Source: an uncultured Bacteroidales bacterium
GTDB taxonomy: Bacteria; Bacteroidota; Bacteroidia; Bacteroidales; UBA932
Assembly (NCBI GenBank): GCA_944323825.1
Contig: CALUTY010000002.1
Coordinates: 124,001 to 188,000 of the forward strand
Direction: 5' to 3'
Length of the DNA: 64,000 nucleotides
A model generated the notes under the pieces. It was not told the origin of the DNA and ran no database searches. It saw nothing but the letters and a program-made list of their open reading frames with translations. Both the position numbers and the translations under genes were made by a program. Within the stretch, counting starts at the first letter, position 1; each line of letters begins with the position of its first letter. Shown one piece after another: positions 17,281-26,056 of this stretch.

Positions 17281-18900
17281 TCAATGCCCCTGCTTCTCGC
17301 GGCATTCCATGGCAGCCTTCACGAAAGCGACGAAAATAGGCTGCGGATGTTCCGGAGTGCTCTTGAGTTCAGGATGGAACTGGACACCTATGAAGAACGG
17401 ATGTGTCGGAATCTCGACAATCTCCACAAGTCCGGTCTCCGGATTCTTGCCGGTGGCCTTCATCCCTGCCTCCTCCACCATCGGAAGATATTCATTGTTG
17501 AACTCGTATCTGTGGCGGTGACGCTCGGAAATCATTTCGGTACCATATATCCTGTAGGCAAGGGAGTCCTTTTCAAGACGGCAGTCGTATGCACCAAGCC
17601 TCATCGTGCCGCCTTTAATTGTGGTGCACTTCTGGTCCTCCATCAGGTCAATGAGCGGTACCGTAGTAGCCGGATTGACCTCGGTAGAGGCGGCGTCCTT
17701 AAGCCCGAGCACATCCCTGGCAAACTCTACCACGGCCATCTGCATTCCGAGGCAGATGCCGAAGAACGGCACATTGTGCTCCCTGGCATATTTGACTGCA
17801 AGAATCTTCCCTTCAAGTCCCCTTTCTCCGAATCCAGGGGCCACGAGGATTCCGTCCATGTTTCCGAGCTTCTCCTCGACATTGTCCGGTGTGAGGAACT
17901 CGCTGTGGATGCTGTGCACATTGACCTTGCATTCATTGGCCGCACCTGCATGCACGAATGACTCAAGAATGGACTTGTAGGCATCCTGGAGCTCTACATA
18001 TTTCCCGACAAGGGCGATGTCCACGGTGGACTTCGGGTTGAAGAGCTTCTCTAGGAACTTGTTCCACTCGGTGAGGTCCGGCTCCGGAAGGTCCTTTATC
18101 CCGAAGTGTTCAAGCACGAGCTGGTCGAGCTTTTCGGCCTTCATGTTAAGCGGAACCGAATATATTGATGGGGCGTCCATAGACTCTATCACATGGCCAG
18201 GCTTCACATTGCAGAAGAGCGCCACCTTCCTGCGGATTTCAGGGGTGAGCTTGTGTTCCGTGCGGCAGACGATGATGTCCGGCTGCACACCGTTCTGCTG
18301 GAGCATCTGCACAGAGTGCTGCGTCGGCTTTGTCTTAAGCTCCTTGGCCGCACTGAGATATGGCACAAGGGTAAGATGGATGGTCACGCAGTCCTCCTCC
18401 GGAAGCTCCCACTGGAGCTGGCGCACGGCCTCAATGAACGGCTGTGACTCCATATCGCCCACAGTACCTCCTATCTCCGTGATGATCACATCATATTTTC
18501 CGGTCTTGCCGAGCAGGAGCATCCTGCGCTTGATCTCATCCGTGATATGAGGGACGATCTGCACCGTCTTGCCGAGATATGCACCTTCGCGCTCGCGGGT
18601 GATGACTGTATGGTAGATGCGCCCTGTGGTAACATTGTTTGCCTTCGAAGTATGGACACCGAGAAAACGCTCATAGTGCCCGAGATCCAGGTCCGTCTCA
18701 GCTCCATCCTCGGTCACATAGCATTCCCCATGCTCGTATGGGTTCAATGTGCCCGGGTCGATATTGATGTACGGGTCGAATTTCTGGATGGTCACGCGGA
18801 GACCTCTCGCCTGAAGAAGCTTTGCCAGGGATGCCGAAATGATACCTTTTCCCAGTGAGGAAGCCACACCGCCTGAAACGAAGACATACTTTGTATTCAT
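17281..18900 (-). CDS. pyrG: CTP synthase
   Basis: CTP synthase makes CTP from UTP, ATP and glutamine, the last step of de novo pyrimidine nucleotide synthesis. The 539-aa product has the synthetase domain (SGGVASSLGKGIISASL, about residues 9-25; DPYINIDPGTLNPYEHGE, about 42-59) and the class I glutaminase domain with the nucleophile in FFGICLGMQM and the catalytic His-Glu in GVQFHPE near the C-terminus. Length and order are standard. A TACTTTTG box on the minus strand (18941-18934) is the likely -7 element. The following spacer holds the hairpin cluster. Confidence 0.98.
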   Translation of the reverse strand: MNTKYVFVSGGVASSLGKGIISASLAKLLQARGLRVTIQKFDPYINIDPGTLNPYEHGECYVTEDGAETDLDLGHYERFLGVHTSKANNVTTGRIYHTVITREREGAYLGKTVQIVPHITDEIKRRMLLLGKTGKYDVIITEIGGTVGDMESQPFIEAVRQLQWELPEEDCVTIHLTLVPYLSAAKELKTKPTQHSVQMLQQNGVQPDIIVCRTEHKLTPEIRRKVALFCNVKPGHVIESMDAPSIYSVPLNMKAEKLDQLVLEHFGIKDLPEPDLTEWNKFLEKLFNPKSTVDIALVGKYVELQDAYKSILESFVHAGAANECKVNVHSIHSEFLTPDNVEEKLGNMDGILVAPGFGERGLEGKILAVKYAREHNVPFFGICLGMQMAVVEFARDVLGLKDAASTEVNPATTVPLIDLMEDQKCTTIKGGTMRLGAYDCRLEKDSLAYRIYGTEMISERHRHRYEFNNEYLPMVEEAGMKATGKNPETGLVEIVEIPTHPFFIGVQFHPELKSTPEHPQPIFVAFVKAAMECREKQGH

Positions 18901-19018
18901 AAATAAAATGAGATTTAGACGTTTTCAGGGTCACAAAAGTAGACAAAAAAACTGATTTGAGAAAATCTTTATTACCTTTGCAGAATGTTTTGTTGAAAAC
19001 TGATGACCTTAGTCTGAT

Positions 19019-19798
19019 ATGGAAACTTACTACATGTTGATGGGAGCAATGGCAGTGCTGGCGGTGATAGTCTTCATCGCCCTGTTTTTCTTCAAGGCGG
19101 GGTACGGATACCTCGGAGGGGGAAACTGGGGACCGAAGATAAGCAACCGGGCAGGCTGGGTCATAATGGAATGCCCGGCATTCCTGTTCATGCTGATGTA
19201 CACCGTACGCCATGCGATGTCCGGAACAGACACCGGCAACAGCAGCACTGCACTTTACATAATGGCAGCCCTTTTCCTCGTTCACTATTTCCAGCGGTCG
19301 TTCATTTTCCCGCTGCTTATGCGCGGAAAGGGGTCCATGCCTATAGTCATCATTGCCATGGGCTTCATATTCAACACGATGAATTCATACTTCATCGGAG
19401 AATGGCTGTTCAGATTTGCTCCTGCCGGAAAATACACCATCGAATGGCTCGCCTCCCCGCAGTTCATCATAGGGACGCTCCTGTTCCTTGCCGGAATGCT
19501 CATCAACCTTGATTCCGACCATGTCATCAGGAACCTCCGCAAGCCTGGGGACACCAGGCACTACATCCCGCGCAAAGGCCTCTACAAATATGTGACTTCC
19601 GCGAACTATTTCGGCGAACTCACGGAATGGGTAGGATATGCGATACTCACCTGGTCTCCTGCCGGACTGCTTTTCGCCTTCTGGACATTCGCGAACCTTG
19701 CTCCGAGGGCAAAGGCGCTCACCGCCAGATACGAAGAGGAATTCGGCGACGAATACAGGAACCTGCACAAGAAACATCTGATACCTTTTATATGGTAA
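19019..19798 (+). CDS. Steroid 5-alpha-reductase homologue (3-oxo-delta4-steroid 5-alpha-reductase)
   Basis: The 259-aa multi-helix membrane protein matches the steroid 5-alpha-reductase family (SRD5A type). VHYFQRSFIFPLLMRGK near residues 88-104 resembles the HYFHRT...LLNRGRP block, with the conserved substrate-side Tyr. The C-terminal third is very close to the mammalian pattern: IPRKGLYKYV, SANYFGELTEWVGYAI, LAPRAKA and the ending LIPFIW. The family reduces the C4-C5 double bond of 3-oxo-delta4 steroids with NADPH. Gut Bacteroidota carry such genes next to a 5-beta-reductase for bile-acid and hormone conversion. The next gene, ten bases downstream, is the OYE-type partner. Substrate is inferred from family and context. 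Confidence 0.88.
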   Translation: METYYMLMGAMAVLAVIVFIALFFFKAGYGYLGGGNWGPKISNRAGWVIMECPAFLFMLMYTVRHAMSGTDTGNSSTALYIMAALFLVHYFQRSFIFPLLMRGKGSMPIVIIAMGFIFNTMNSYFIGEWLFRFAPAGKYTIEWLASPQFIIGTLLFLAGMLINLDSDHVIRNLRKPGDTRHYIPRKGLYKYVTSANYFGELTEWVGYAILTWSPAGLLFAFWTFANLAPRAKALTARYEEEFGDEYRNLHKKHLIPFIW

Positions 19799-19807
19799 TA
19801 TGATATT

Positions 19808-21064
19808 ATGAGCGATTTGTTTACGCCTTATAAGATCGGTCCGATTGAACTGCGCAACAGGACAATCAGGTCCGCGGCATTCGAGGGCATGTGCGAGAAC
19901 AACTCCCCTTCACAGTCACTTTTCGACTACCATACGGCGGTGGCGAGGGGCGGCATAGGCATGACCACAGTGGCATACGCGGCTGTATGCCGGAGCGGTC
20001 TCTCATTTGAAAGACAGCTCTGGATGCGGGAGGAGACAGTCCCGGATCTGAAAAAGCTCACGGATGCAATACATGCCGAAGGAGCAAAGGCATCCATCCA
20101 GCTCGGGCACTGCGGCAACATGTCGCACAGGAGGATATGCGGATGCATGCCTTACGGGGCAAGCAGGGGATTCAACCTCTACTCCCCCACCTTTGTCCAC
20201 AAGATGAACCATGCCGAGATAGATGAAGTCGTGGAAGCCTACGGCAATGCTGTCAGGCTCGCCATCAGGGCAGGATTCGATGCCGTGGAGATACATGCAG
20301 GACATGGATACCTCATATCACAGTTCCTGTCCCCGTATACCAACCATCGCCGGGACGAATACGGCGGCTCCCTTGAAAACCGGATGCACTTCATGAAAAG
20401 ATGCATGAAGGCAGTGACCGATGCAGGCAAGGGCAAGGTGGCGATTTTCGTGAAGATGAACACCCGTGACGGATTCAAGGGCGGAATGGAGACAGACGAA
20501 TGCATAGAAGTGGCAAAGGAGCTGCAGAAATGCGGAGCCGATGCGCTTGTACTCTCGGGAGGCTTTGTCAGCAGGGCCCCGATGTATGTCATGAGGGGGC
20601 AGTTCCCGAAAAAGGCCATCGCCCACTATATGCCGATGAGCCAATGGTGGCTGAAGCTCGGCGTCATGATCGGAGGAAAGATCGTATCGCCTACTGTCCC
20701 GTTCAAGAAGCTCTTCTTCTTTGAGGATGCCCTCAAATTCAGGAAGGCCCTTCCGGACATGCCTCTCGTGTATGTCGGAGGAGTGACATCAAGGAAGGAT
20801 GCCGACAAGGTCATCGACAGCGGTTTCCAGATGCTACAGATGGGCCGGGCAGTGCTTGAGGACACGGATTTTGTCAACAAGATGAAGGCCGACGAGAACT
20901 GCTGCAGCGGCTGCGAGCACACCAACTTCTGCATAGGAAGGATGTATTCCCTTGAAATGGCCTGCCACAAGACCTGCAAGGACATCACCCCTGCCCTCGA
21001 GCGCGAAGTGCAGAAGAACATCATCCAGAACGACCGCATGGAACGTAAACTAGGATATAAATAA
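19808..21064 (+). CDS. Old-yellow-enzyme family reductase, likely steroid 5-beta-reductase
   Basis: The 418-aa protein has the FMN-dependent OYE barrel: PYKIGPIELRNRTIRSA at the start, IQLGHCGN, EIHAGHGYLISQFLSPYTN (about 159-177), YGGSLENRM and the phosphate-binding VYVGGVTSRKDADK near 310-325. After the barrel comes a Cys-rich tail (CCSGCEHTNFCIGRM...MACHKTC) like the iron-sulfur segment of 2,4-dienoyl-CoA reductases, but there is no C-terminal FAD/NAD domain. Gut bacterial delta4-3-ketosteroid 5-beta-reductases are OYE proteins, and pairing with the 5-alpha-reductase supports that role. Other enoate substrates are possible. The stop at 21064 is one base from the RNase P RNA. Confidence 0.8.
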   Translation: MSDLFTPYKIGPIELRNRTIRSAAFEGMCENNSPSQSLFDYHTAVARGGIGMTTVAYAAVCRSGLSFERQLWMREETVPDLKKLTDAIHAEGAKASIQLGHCGNMSHRRICGCMPYGASRGFNLYSPTFVHKMNHAEIDEVVEAYGNAVRLAIRAGFDAVEIHAGHGYLISQFLSPYTNHRRDEYGGSLENRMHFMKRCMKAVTDAGKGKVAIFVKMNTRDGFKGGMETDECIEVAKELQKCGADALVLSGGFVSRAPMYVMRGQFPKKAIAHYMPMSQWWLKLGVMIGGKIVSPTVPFKKLFFFEDALKFRKALPDMPLVYVGGVTSRKDADKVIDSGFQMLQMGRAVLEDTDFVNKMKADENCCSGCEHTNFCIGRMYSLEMACHKTCKDITPALEREVQKNIIQNDRMERKLGYK

Positions 21065-21065
21065 T

Positions 21066-21402
21066 AAGGAGGGACGGTCTGCCGCGCCGGAAGCATCCGG
21101 TGAGGAAAGTCCGGACAGGAAAGGGCACTTCACTGCGGAAAGCGCAGACGGGAGCAATCTCGTGGAAGCCGTAACAGAAAACAACCGCATCCGGTGAAGC
21201 GGGGCAACCCGCGGAGGATGCAAGGGTGAAAACGTGAGGCAAGAGCTCACGACGGGCTGTGGCGACACCGTCCGGGTACGGACCTGAAGCCTGCAAGACC
21301 AAATATACTGACAGTCAAGGGCTGCCCGTCCGATGTCAGGGGGTAGGTTGCGAAGATAAATGGCAGAATGAAACAGAAACCGGCTTACGGTTCCTCCTTT
21401 AG
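21066..21402 (+). ncRNA. rnpB: RNase P RNA (bacterial class A)
   Basis: RNase P RNA is the catalytic subunit that matures tRNA 5' ends. Conserved elements are in order: the P4-forming GAGGAAAGTCCGGAC near 21101, TAACAGAAAAC near 21172, the CAAGAGCTCACGAC segment near 21240, GGGGGTAGGTTGCG near 21340 and ACAGAAACCGGCTTACGG near 21373. The ends pair as AAGGAGG (21066-21072) with CCTCCTT (21393-21399), forming P1. The limits are therefore good to a few bases. A terminator follows directly. The 5' end nearly touches the stop codon of the upstream reductase gene, so the promoter must lie inside that gene or the RNA is processed from a longer transcript. Confidence 0.96.
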
Positions 21403-21406
21403 CCAT

Positions 21407-21445
21407 AAAAATGGGATGACTTCCACTTTGGGTCATCCCATTTTT
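21407..21445 (+). terminator. Terminator of rnpB
   Basis: A 14-bp perfect stem (21407-21420 with 21432-21445) flanked by A and T runs forms a strong intrinsic terminator directly after the RNase P RNA. Its symmetry lets it also stop minus-strand transcripts arriving from the lipoprotein gene at 21532. Confidence 0.85.
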
Positions 21446-21531
21446 CTTGTTTTTCCGTGAGTCAGTGCCTCCTATTATATATAAATATCAGATTCACGAA
21501 GAATATCAAATATCAGAATCCGGGATTCCCG

Positions 21532-22485
21532 TCATTTCACCTGTCTGCCAAGTTTCGCCTCTATCTTCCTGCGCATGTCGTATGAAAGATGGAGAGGATA
21601 GTCGGCATCGGAGATGTCAAGCCATTCCTTCGCCATGTCATAGCGGCCCAGGATATAGAAAGTGACGGCAAGGTTATAGGCGGCACATGAGCGACGCTCA
21701 AGATTGCCCGTATCTGTCAGTTCAAGCCAGATGTCCATCGCATCCTGCCAGCGGCAGTCATGGGCGGCCACAGCGGCATCTATCCAGGCCATCTGCCCGC
21801 TGTCGAAATATACGAAGGTGAAATCCTCCTCGACCCATCTCGGCAGGAACGGTGCCCCGGAAATGTTGCCGGCCTCCCGTGCAGGAGAAGCCACTGCGGA
21901 AAGGGCCTTTGCCACAAGCACGGAATCCGGATCGTTCCCGCCTGTATAGGCCACGGGCTTTGCTGTTGCGCTGCCGGTATATTCCAGCACCCTGTCATCA
22001 CTGTTCATCGAATCATAGACATACAGGCGCAGGGAATACGGAAGGGATGCCTCGACAATATAGGCCGAATCCCTCACCGCCGGCGTCTCCACCTTCTGAG
22101 GGGCAGAAAGAGTCACTTCTCCCGTTTCAGGAGCATCGAACAGGAAGACCACATCGCTCCCCGTATCCATAAGGACATTCAGTACGGAGTCCTTAGAGGA
22201 ATAGTCCGCACCTTCCTGCCCGTCTATATTGTATATCATGATGACCGGTTCACCGCCAAAATACTCCGCCTCGAGCCTTTGTGCAAAACCTTCCGAAACG
22301 GAGGCTATGAAAGCGGAATCCACTGCATTCCCGTTGTCCACATATGCCACTGAAAAGCTTTTATGCCCAAGTTCAAGACCGGATCTGGAAGGATGCCTCA
22401 TATCCACGCTCATCATGAATGAGAGCGGACCGCAGGATGCCAACGGCAGCAGGAAAAGAAAGAAAAGAAAGTTTCTCAGTTTCAT
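21532..22485 (-). CDS. Lipoprotein with C-terminal TPR-like region (DUF6340-like)
   Basis: The 317-aa product starts at the ATG at 22485 (MKLRNFLFFLFLLPLASCG), a lipoprotein signal with the lipobox LASC at residues 14-17; the longer reading frame upstream lacks a signal. It should be anchored in the outer membrane or periplasm. The N-terminal domain (HPSRSGLELGHKSFSVAYVDNG) is typical of a Bacteroidales lipoprotein family, probably DUF6340. The C-terminal 80 residues (WQDAMDIWLELTD, SCAAYNLAVTFYILGRYDMAKEWLD) form TPR-like helices. Function unknown. It lies 68 bases after rimO and is likely the end of the rimO operon. Confidence 0.75.
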   Translation of the reverse strand: MKLRNFLFFLFLLPLASCGPLSFMMSVDMRHPSRSGLELGHKSFSVAYVDNGNAVDSAFIASVSEGFAQRLEAEYFGGEPVIMIYNIDGQEGADYSSKDSVLNVLMDTGSDVVFLFDAPETGEVTLSAPQKVETPAVRDSAYIVEASLPYSLRLYVYDSMNSDDRVLEYTGSATAKPVAYTGGNDPDSVLVAKALSAVASPAREAGNISGAPFLPRWVEEDFTFVYFDSGQMAWIDAAVAAHDCRWQDAMDIWLELTDTGNLERRSCAAYNLAVTFYILGRYDMAKEWLDISDADYPLHLSYDMRRKIEAKLGRQVK

Positions 22486-22553
22486 GACAATACAGTTTAT
22501 ATGATTCAATGGCACAAGCCAGCGGCAGAACCGGAGCCGGAAGCATTTCCGCC

Positions 22554-23903
22554 TCAGTCGCAGACATCCATGCCTGCCGGCTCCGCTATAAGGTCATATT
22601 CATCAGCTCCGGTGATGCGCACCATAATGAATTCCCCTATCATGGAATACGGCTCAACGCCGTCCATCACCGACGGGTCATACTTTACAAGGATCTCGCC
22701 GTCCACCTCAGGACTCTCAAACTCACTCCGGCAGACAAATACCCCGTCTGAAAAATCATCTATGACGACCTTCACCTCACTGCCTATGCGGGAGCGGTTG
22801 AATTCAAGGGAAATCTCACTCTGGGCCTCCATAAGCCTGTCCCAACGCTCCTGCTTGACTTCCTCCGGCACCTCGTCCCGAAAATGCTCCGCCCCGTATG
22901 TCCCTTCCTCCTCGGAATACCTGAAGGCACCCAGGCGTTCAAAGCGGGCTTCCTTCACAAAGTCAAGCAGTTCCTCGAACTCCTCCTCACCTTCTCCGGG
23001 ATGTCCCACAATCATGGTCGTCCTGAGGACCACGCCTGGGACACGTTCCCTCATGGTCTTTATCAGACGCCTTGTCCATGCCCCGTCCACATGACGTCTC
23101 ATGTTCCCGAGCACCCTGTCCGAAATATGCTGGAGCGGAATGTCCATATAACGGCAGACCTTCGGATTATGGGCCATCTGGTCAAGCACATCCTCCGGGA
23201 AATCATCCGGATATGAATAATGTATCCTTATCCATTCTATGCCATCTATCTCCGACAGCTTTTCAAGCAGTTCGGCAAGGGCACGGCGGCGGTAAAGGTC
23301 CAGACCGTAATATGTGGTGTCCTGGGCAATCACAATCAGCTCCCGTACACCCTTCATTGCAAGAAGCCGGGCCTCCTCCACAAGCTCCTCCATCGGCACG
23401 GACCTGTGGCGTCCCCTTATTGCAGGAATTGCGCAATAGGAGCACCGCCGGTCGCATCCCTCAGAAATCTTCAGGAAGGCATAGTGCCCGGGGGTGGTCA
23501 GATGCCGCCTCACATTATCCTTTTCCGGAACAGGCTCTGCGCCCAAGGCACGCACAAGAGGTGCAAAATCCCTTGCACCGAACCAGGCGTCCACCTCGGG
23601 TATGAGCTCAGGCATCTCCGAAGAATACCTCTCGGAAAGGCAGCCGAAGACGAACACCTTTCCTATGCGTCCCTCACCCTTCAATGCAACGGCGCCCAAT
23701 ATGGCATTCACGGACTCTTCCTTCGCATCCCCTATGAAGCCGCAGGTATTGAGGAGCAGGATGTCTACAGAGGTATCCTCATCCTGTTCGGGAACTATCT
23801 CATACCTGTCCCCGAGCCGGGCAAGGATGTGCTCGGTGTCCACCCTGTTCTTTGAACAGCCGAGTGTGACCGCCCTGAGGAGCGGCCTTTCATGCCCGGA
23901 CAT
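22554..23903 (-). CDS. rimO: Ribosomal protein S12 methylthiotransferase RimO
   Basis: RimO is a radical-SAM methylthiotransferase that modifies an Asp of ribosomal protein S12. The 449-aa product has the N-terminal cluster domain (LGCSKNRVDTEH near residues 13-24, then a Cys in LNTCGFIGDAKEES), the radical SAM motif CDRRCSYCAIP near 150, and a C-terminal TRAM domain. VTLGCSKN and the IRGRHRS that follows the Cys motif are typical of RimO rather than MiaB. The ATG at 23903 is preferred over a TTG at 23909, since the upstream DUF5606 gene stops at 23906-23908, leaving two bases between. First gene pair in a tight operon. Confidence 0.95.
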   Translation of the reverse strand: MSGHERPLLRAVTLGCSKNRVDTEHILARLGDRYEIVPEQDEDTSVDILLLNTCGFIGDAKEESVNAILGAVALKGEGRIGKVFVFGCLSERYSSEMPELIPEVDAWFGARDFAPLVRALGAEPVPEKDNVRRHLTTPGHYAFLKISEGCDRRCSYCAIPAIRGRHRSVPMEELVEEARLLAMKGVRELIVIAQDTTYYGLDLYRRRALAELLEKLSEIDGIEWIRIHYSYPDDFPEDVLDQMAHNPKVCRYMDIPLQHISDRVLGNMRRHVDGAWTRRLIKTMRERVPGVVLRTTMIVGHPGEGEEEFEELLDFVKEARFERLGAFRYSEEEGTYGAEHFRDEVPEEVKQERWDRLMEAQSEISLEFNRSRIGSEVKVVIDDFSDGVFVCRSEFESPEVDGEILVKYDPSVMDGVEPYSMIGEFIMVRITGADEYDLIAEPAGMDVCD

Positions 23904-23905
23904 GT

Positions 23906-24373
23906 TCAAGCCTCTTTCCCGGCTTCCTGTCCGGCACCGTTCTCACTGCCGTCACTTTCTCCGGCATCCTCAGTCTCCGGATCGGTGAAATCCAGGGAAG
24001 CATATTTCTTCAGGGCGTTGTACCACTCCACCACCTTCTTCATGTGTGACACATAGAAACGGTCCCTGTCATATTCCGGAACGGCCTTCCCGAAGAACGC
24101 TTTCAGCTGCTCAGGTGCAGACTTCGCCGCAGGTGCATCATCCTCGCCGAGGACATCCTTCATCTTGAGGAACACATCCTTGAGCTTCAGCTCGCCGTCT
24201 TCCGTATATATTGAAATGTCAGCAAGAGTGGTGATCCTGCTGTTCATGCCGAAACAGGTCCTCTTCATGTCTGCAAGGGACTCCACTATCGCACCTGCCC
24301 TTGACTGTGAAACATAGCGGAACAGACCGCTCTGTCCCGAAATGGAAAGAATCTTTGAAAGATCAGTTTTCAT
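23906..24373 (-). CDS. DUF5606 family protein
   Basis: The 155-aa product starts MKTDLSKILSISGQSGLFRYVSQSR, the recognisable beginning of the Bacteroidota DUF5606 family, with IVESLADMKRT next. Residues 85-130 are helical; the tail is acidic and rich in Glu, Asp and Gly. The family's function is unknown; the N-terminal part is a small beta domain. It sits between coaE (18-base gap) and rimO (2-base gap), so it belongs to the same operon. Confidence 0.88.
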   Translation of the reverse strand: MKTDLSKILSISGQSGLFRYVSQSRAGAIVESLADMKRTCFGMNSRITTLADISIYTEDGELKLKDVFLKMKDVLGEDDAPAAKSAPEQLKAFFGKAVPEYDRDRFYVSHMKKVVEWYNALKKYASLDFTDPETEDAGESDGSENGAGQEAGKEA

Positions 24374-24391
24374 GATGTTTTTACCTTTATT

Positions 24392-25051
24392 TCAAATATA
24401 TATGCATTTATTCTCATTTTTCCACAAAATGTGCAGAAGGCTGTCAACCTTTGCCTCCAGCACACCATACTCCCCGCCATTTGTCAGGACAAAGTCCGCA
24501 TCCGGCCTTTCAAGCCCACGGGAAAAGGCATTCAGCAGCGGCTGCCTTGCCATTCTCCTTTCCACCTCTTCCGGAGCCGCCCCGTCCCTTGCGGAAGCCC
24601 TTGCAAGACGCACCTGATATGGGGCATCCACCAGCAGCACCTTGTCCGCCACATTTCTGAACAGAGGCTTTTCAAGGATAATCGCAGACTCCATCACCAC
24701 AAACGGCACTTCACCTGCCGCCCCGCTCCAGCGTACCTCCTTCTCCTGCCGCGACTTCCATCGGTTGAAATCATCCAGGACAGCAGGATGCACGATGCCT
24801 TCCAGCTTCCCCAGCAGCTTTCCGTCCGAAAATATCAGAGAAGCCAGCAGCCTTCTGTCCAGCCGCCCTTCATCATCGGTGATCCGGCAGCCCATGGCAG
24901 AACCTATGCGCTCCACGAGCTCCCTGTCATTGTCGTAAAGGGCTTTTGTCCGGCTGTCTGAATCATATACCGGGACACCGCGCCCTTCCAGCAGGGCGCA
25001 TACGGAAGACTTTCCGCTTCCTATGCCACCTGTGACGACAAGGGTCCTCAT
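24392..25051 (-). CDS. coaE: Dephospho-CoA kinase
   Basis: CoaE phosphorylates the ribose 3'-OH of dephospho-CoA, the last step of coenzyme A synthesis. The 219-aa product has the P-loop GGIGSGKSS at residues 8-16, DSDSRTKALY near 30-39, the CoA-binding region EGIVHPAVL near 82-90 and the lid-side RLARASARDGAAPEEVERRMARQ near 145-167. It is of standard length. The start ATG overlaps the stop of the upstream ybbR-like gene by four bases (25048-25051), so translation is coupled. Cytoplasmic enzyme. Confidence 0.95.
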   Translation of the reverse strand: MRTLVVTGGIGSGKSSVCALLEGRGVPVYDSDSRTKALYDNDRELVERIGSAMGCRITDDEGRLDRRLLASLIFSDGKLLGKLEGIVHPAVLDDFNRWKSRQEKEVRWSGAAGEVPFVVMESAIILEKPLFRNVADKVLLVDAPYQVRLARASARDGAAPEEVERRMARQPLLNAFSRGLERPDADFVLTNGGEYGVLEAKVDSLLHILWKNENKCIYI

Positions 25052-26025
25052 AGCCTTTCGTTGACCACGCAGTCAAACACTTTAGGAGTTATTTCATACC
25101 CTATGATCTCCGGCGGGAGACGGTCCGTCCTGACTGTGCATTTCCCGTTCAGGGAATTCATGAAATCCTCATAATCCACATAAAACCGGACCGAGCCGGT
25201 AGAATTGGCAGGAAGCGGGAATACACAGCGGAAAGTCACCTCCGCCGTAGAAGGATATATCATCAGTTCCTTGTCGGCAGGGACATTCCGGCTCTGTATC
25301 GACACCACGGAAGTTATCTCCACGAACCTTGACACGCTCTGGGAATAGTGTACCGACTCCGATGACATCCTTATCCCCTTCACCTTTTCGAGCTTGGCAA
25401 CGCCGTGTACATTGGAATTTATCCCGTCAAGCCTTATCGGCTCTGTCATGACCATGCCTATGTTGTCCAGATGCGCCGGCTCGCCGTAAAGGACAACGGA
25501 ATCCGGCTCCACCGACATGGTCCCTTCGCCTATGTACTGGGAATCATACCTGAGGATATGCACCGGATACACCGGGACCTTCTTATGGGTCTCGTACGGG
25601 AACCTGAAGAATAGCGTGTCCTTGAGGAAGTATTCCACGCTCACGTTCTCCCCGAATATCAGATGCGTGTATTCCTGCAGGTCATCGGAAGTCATGTAAA
25701 AGATCTCCCCGCCCCTGCTGTGAAGCACCGAAGGAGTCACCTGTAGGGAAAGCGGCTTCCTGTGCTGCAGCCGTGCCGCACGGAGGATATTGTAACCGCT
25801 GGTCTGGCATCTTGCAATCACGTCATCCACATTGGCGGACACATCCGCGTGGCCCTCCAGCTCGCACTGCAGCCGCACCGGGACCTGTATGAACTCCGAA
25901 TACTTCAGAGACAGATTGTGTATCAGCCATATACTAAAAGCCAACAGGAGAGAGAACAGAAGCACTGTCCAATCTCTCCCGTTGAAATCCAACGACTTCA
26001 ATATCTTGTTGAATATCTTTCCCAT
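25048..26025 (-). CDS. YbbR-like domain protein (CdaR family)
   Basis: The 325-aa product has an N-terminal membrane helix (about 19-36, WTVLLFSLLLAFSIWLIHNL) and then extracytoplasmic beta-rich YbbR repeats, recognisable by VPVRLQCELEGHADVSANVDDV, QVTPSVLHSRGGEIFYMTSD and VPVYPVHILRYDSQYIGEGT. In Firmicutes CdaR regulates the cyclic-di-AMP synthase CdaA; in Bacteroidota the ybbR gene lies instead near coaE and yajC, as here. The function in this group is unknown. It starts 31 bases after yajC and overlaps coaE. Confidence 0.85.
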   Translation of the reverse strand: MGKIFNKILKSLDFNGRDWTVLLFSLLLAFSIWLIHNLSLKYSEFIQVPVRLQCELEGHADVSANVDDVIARCQTSGYNILRAARLQHRKPLSLQVTPSVLHSRGGEIFYMTSDDLQEYTHLIFGENVSVEYFLKDTLFFRFPYETHKKVPVYPVHILRYDSQYIGEGTMSVEPDSVVLYGEPAHLDNIGMVMTEPIRLDGINSNVHGVAKLEKVKGIRMSSESVHYSQSVSRFVEITSVVSIQSRNVPADKELMIYPSTAEVTFRCVFPLPANSTGSVRFYVDYEDFMNSLNGKCTVRTDRLPPEIIGYEITPKVFDCVVNERL

Positions 26026-26056
26026 CCGTCAGTCCCGTAACCGGGGAACAGGAAGA

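Noticed and set aside
21050..21436. Minus-strand ORFs over 21021-21436
   Set aside because: They are antisense to the RNase P RNA, whose conserved elements explain the sequence.
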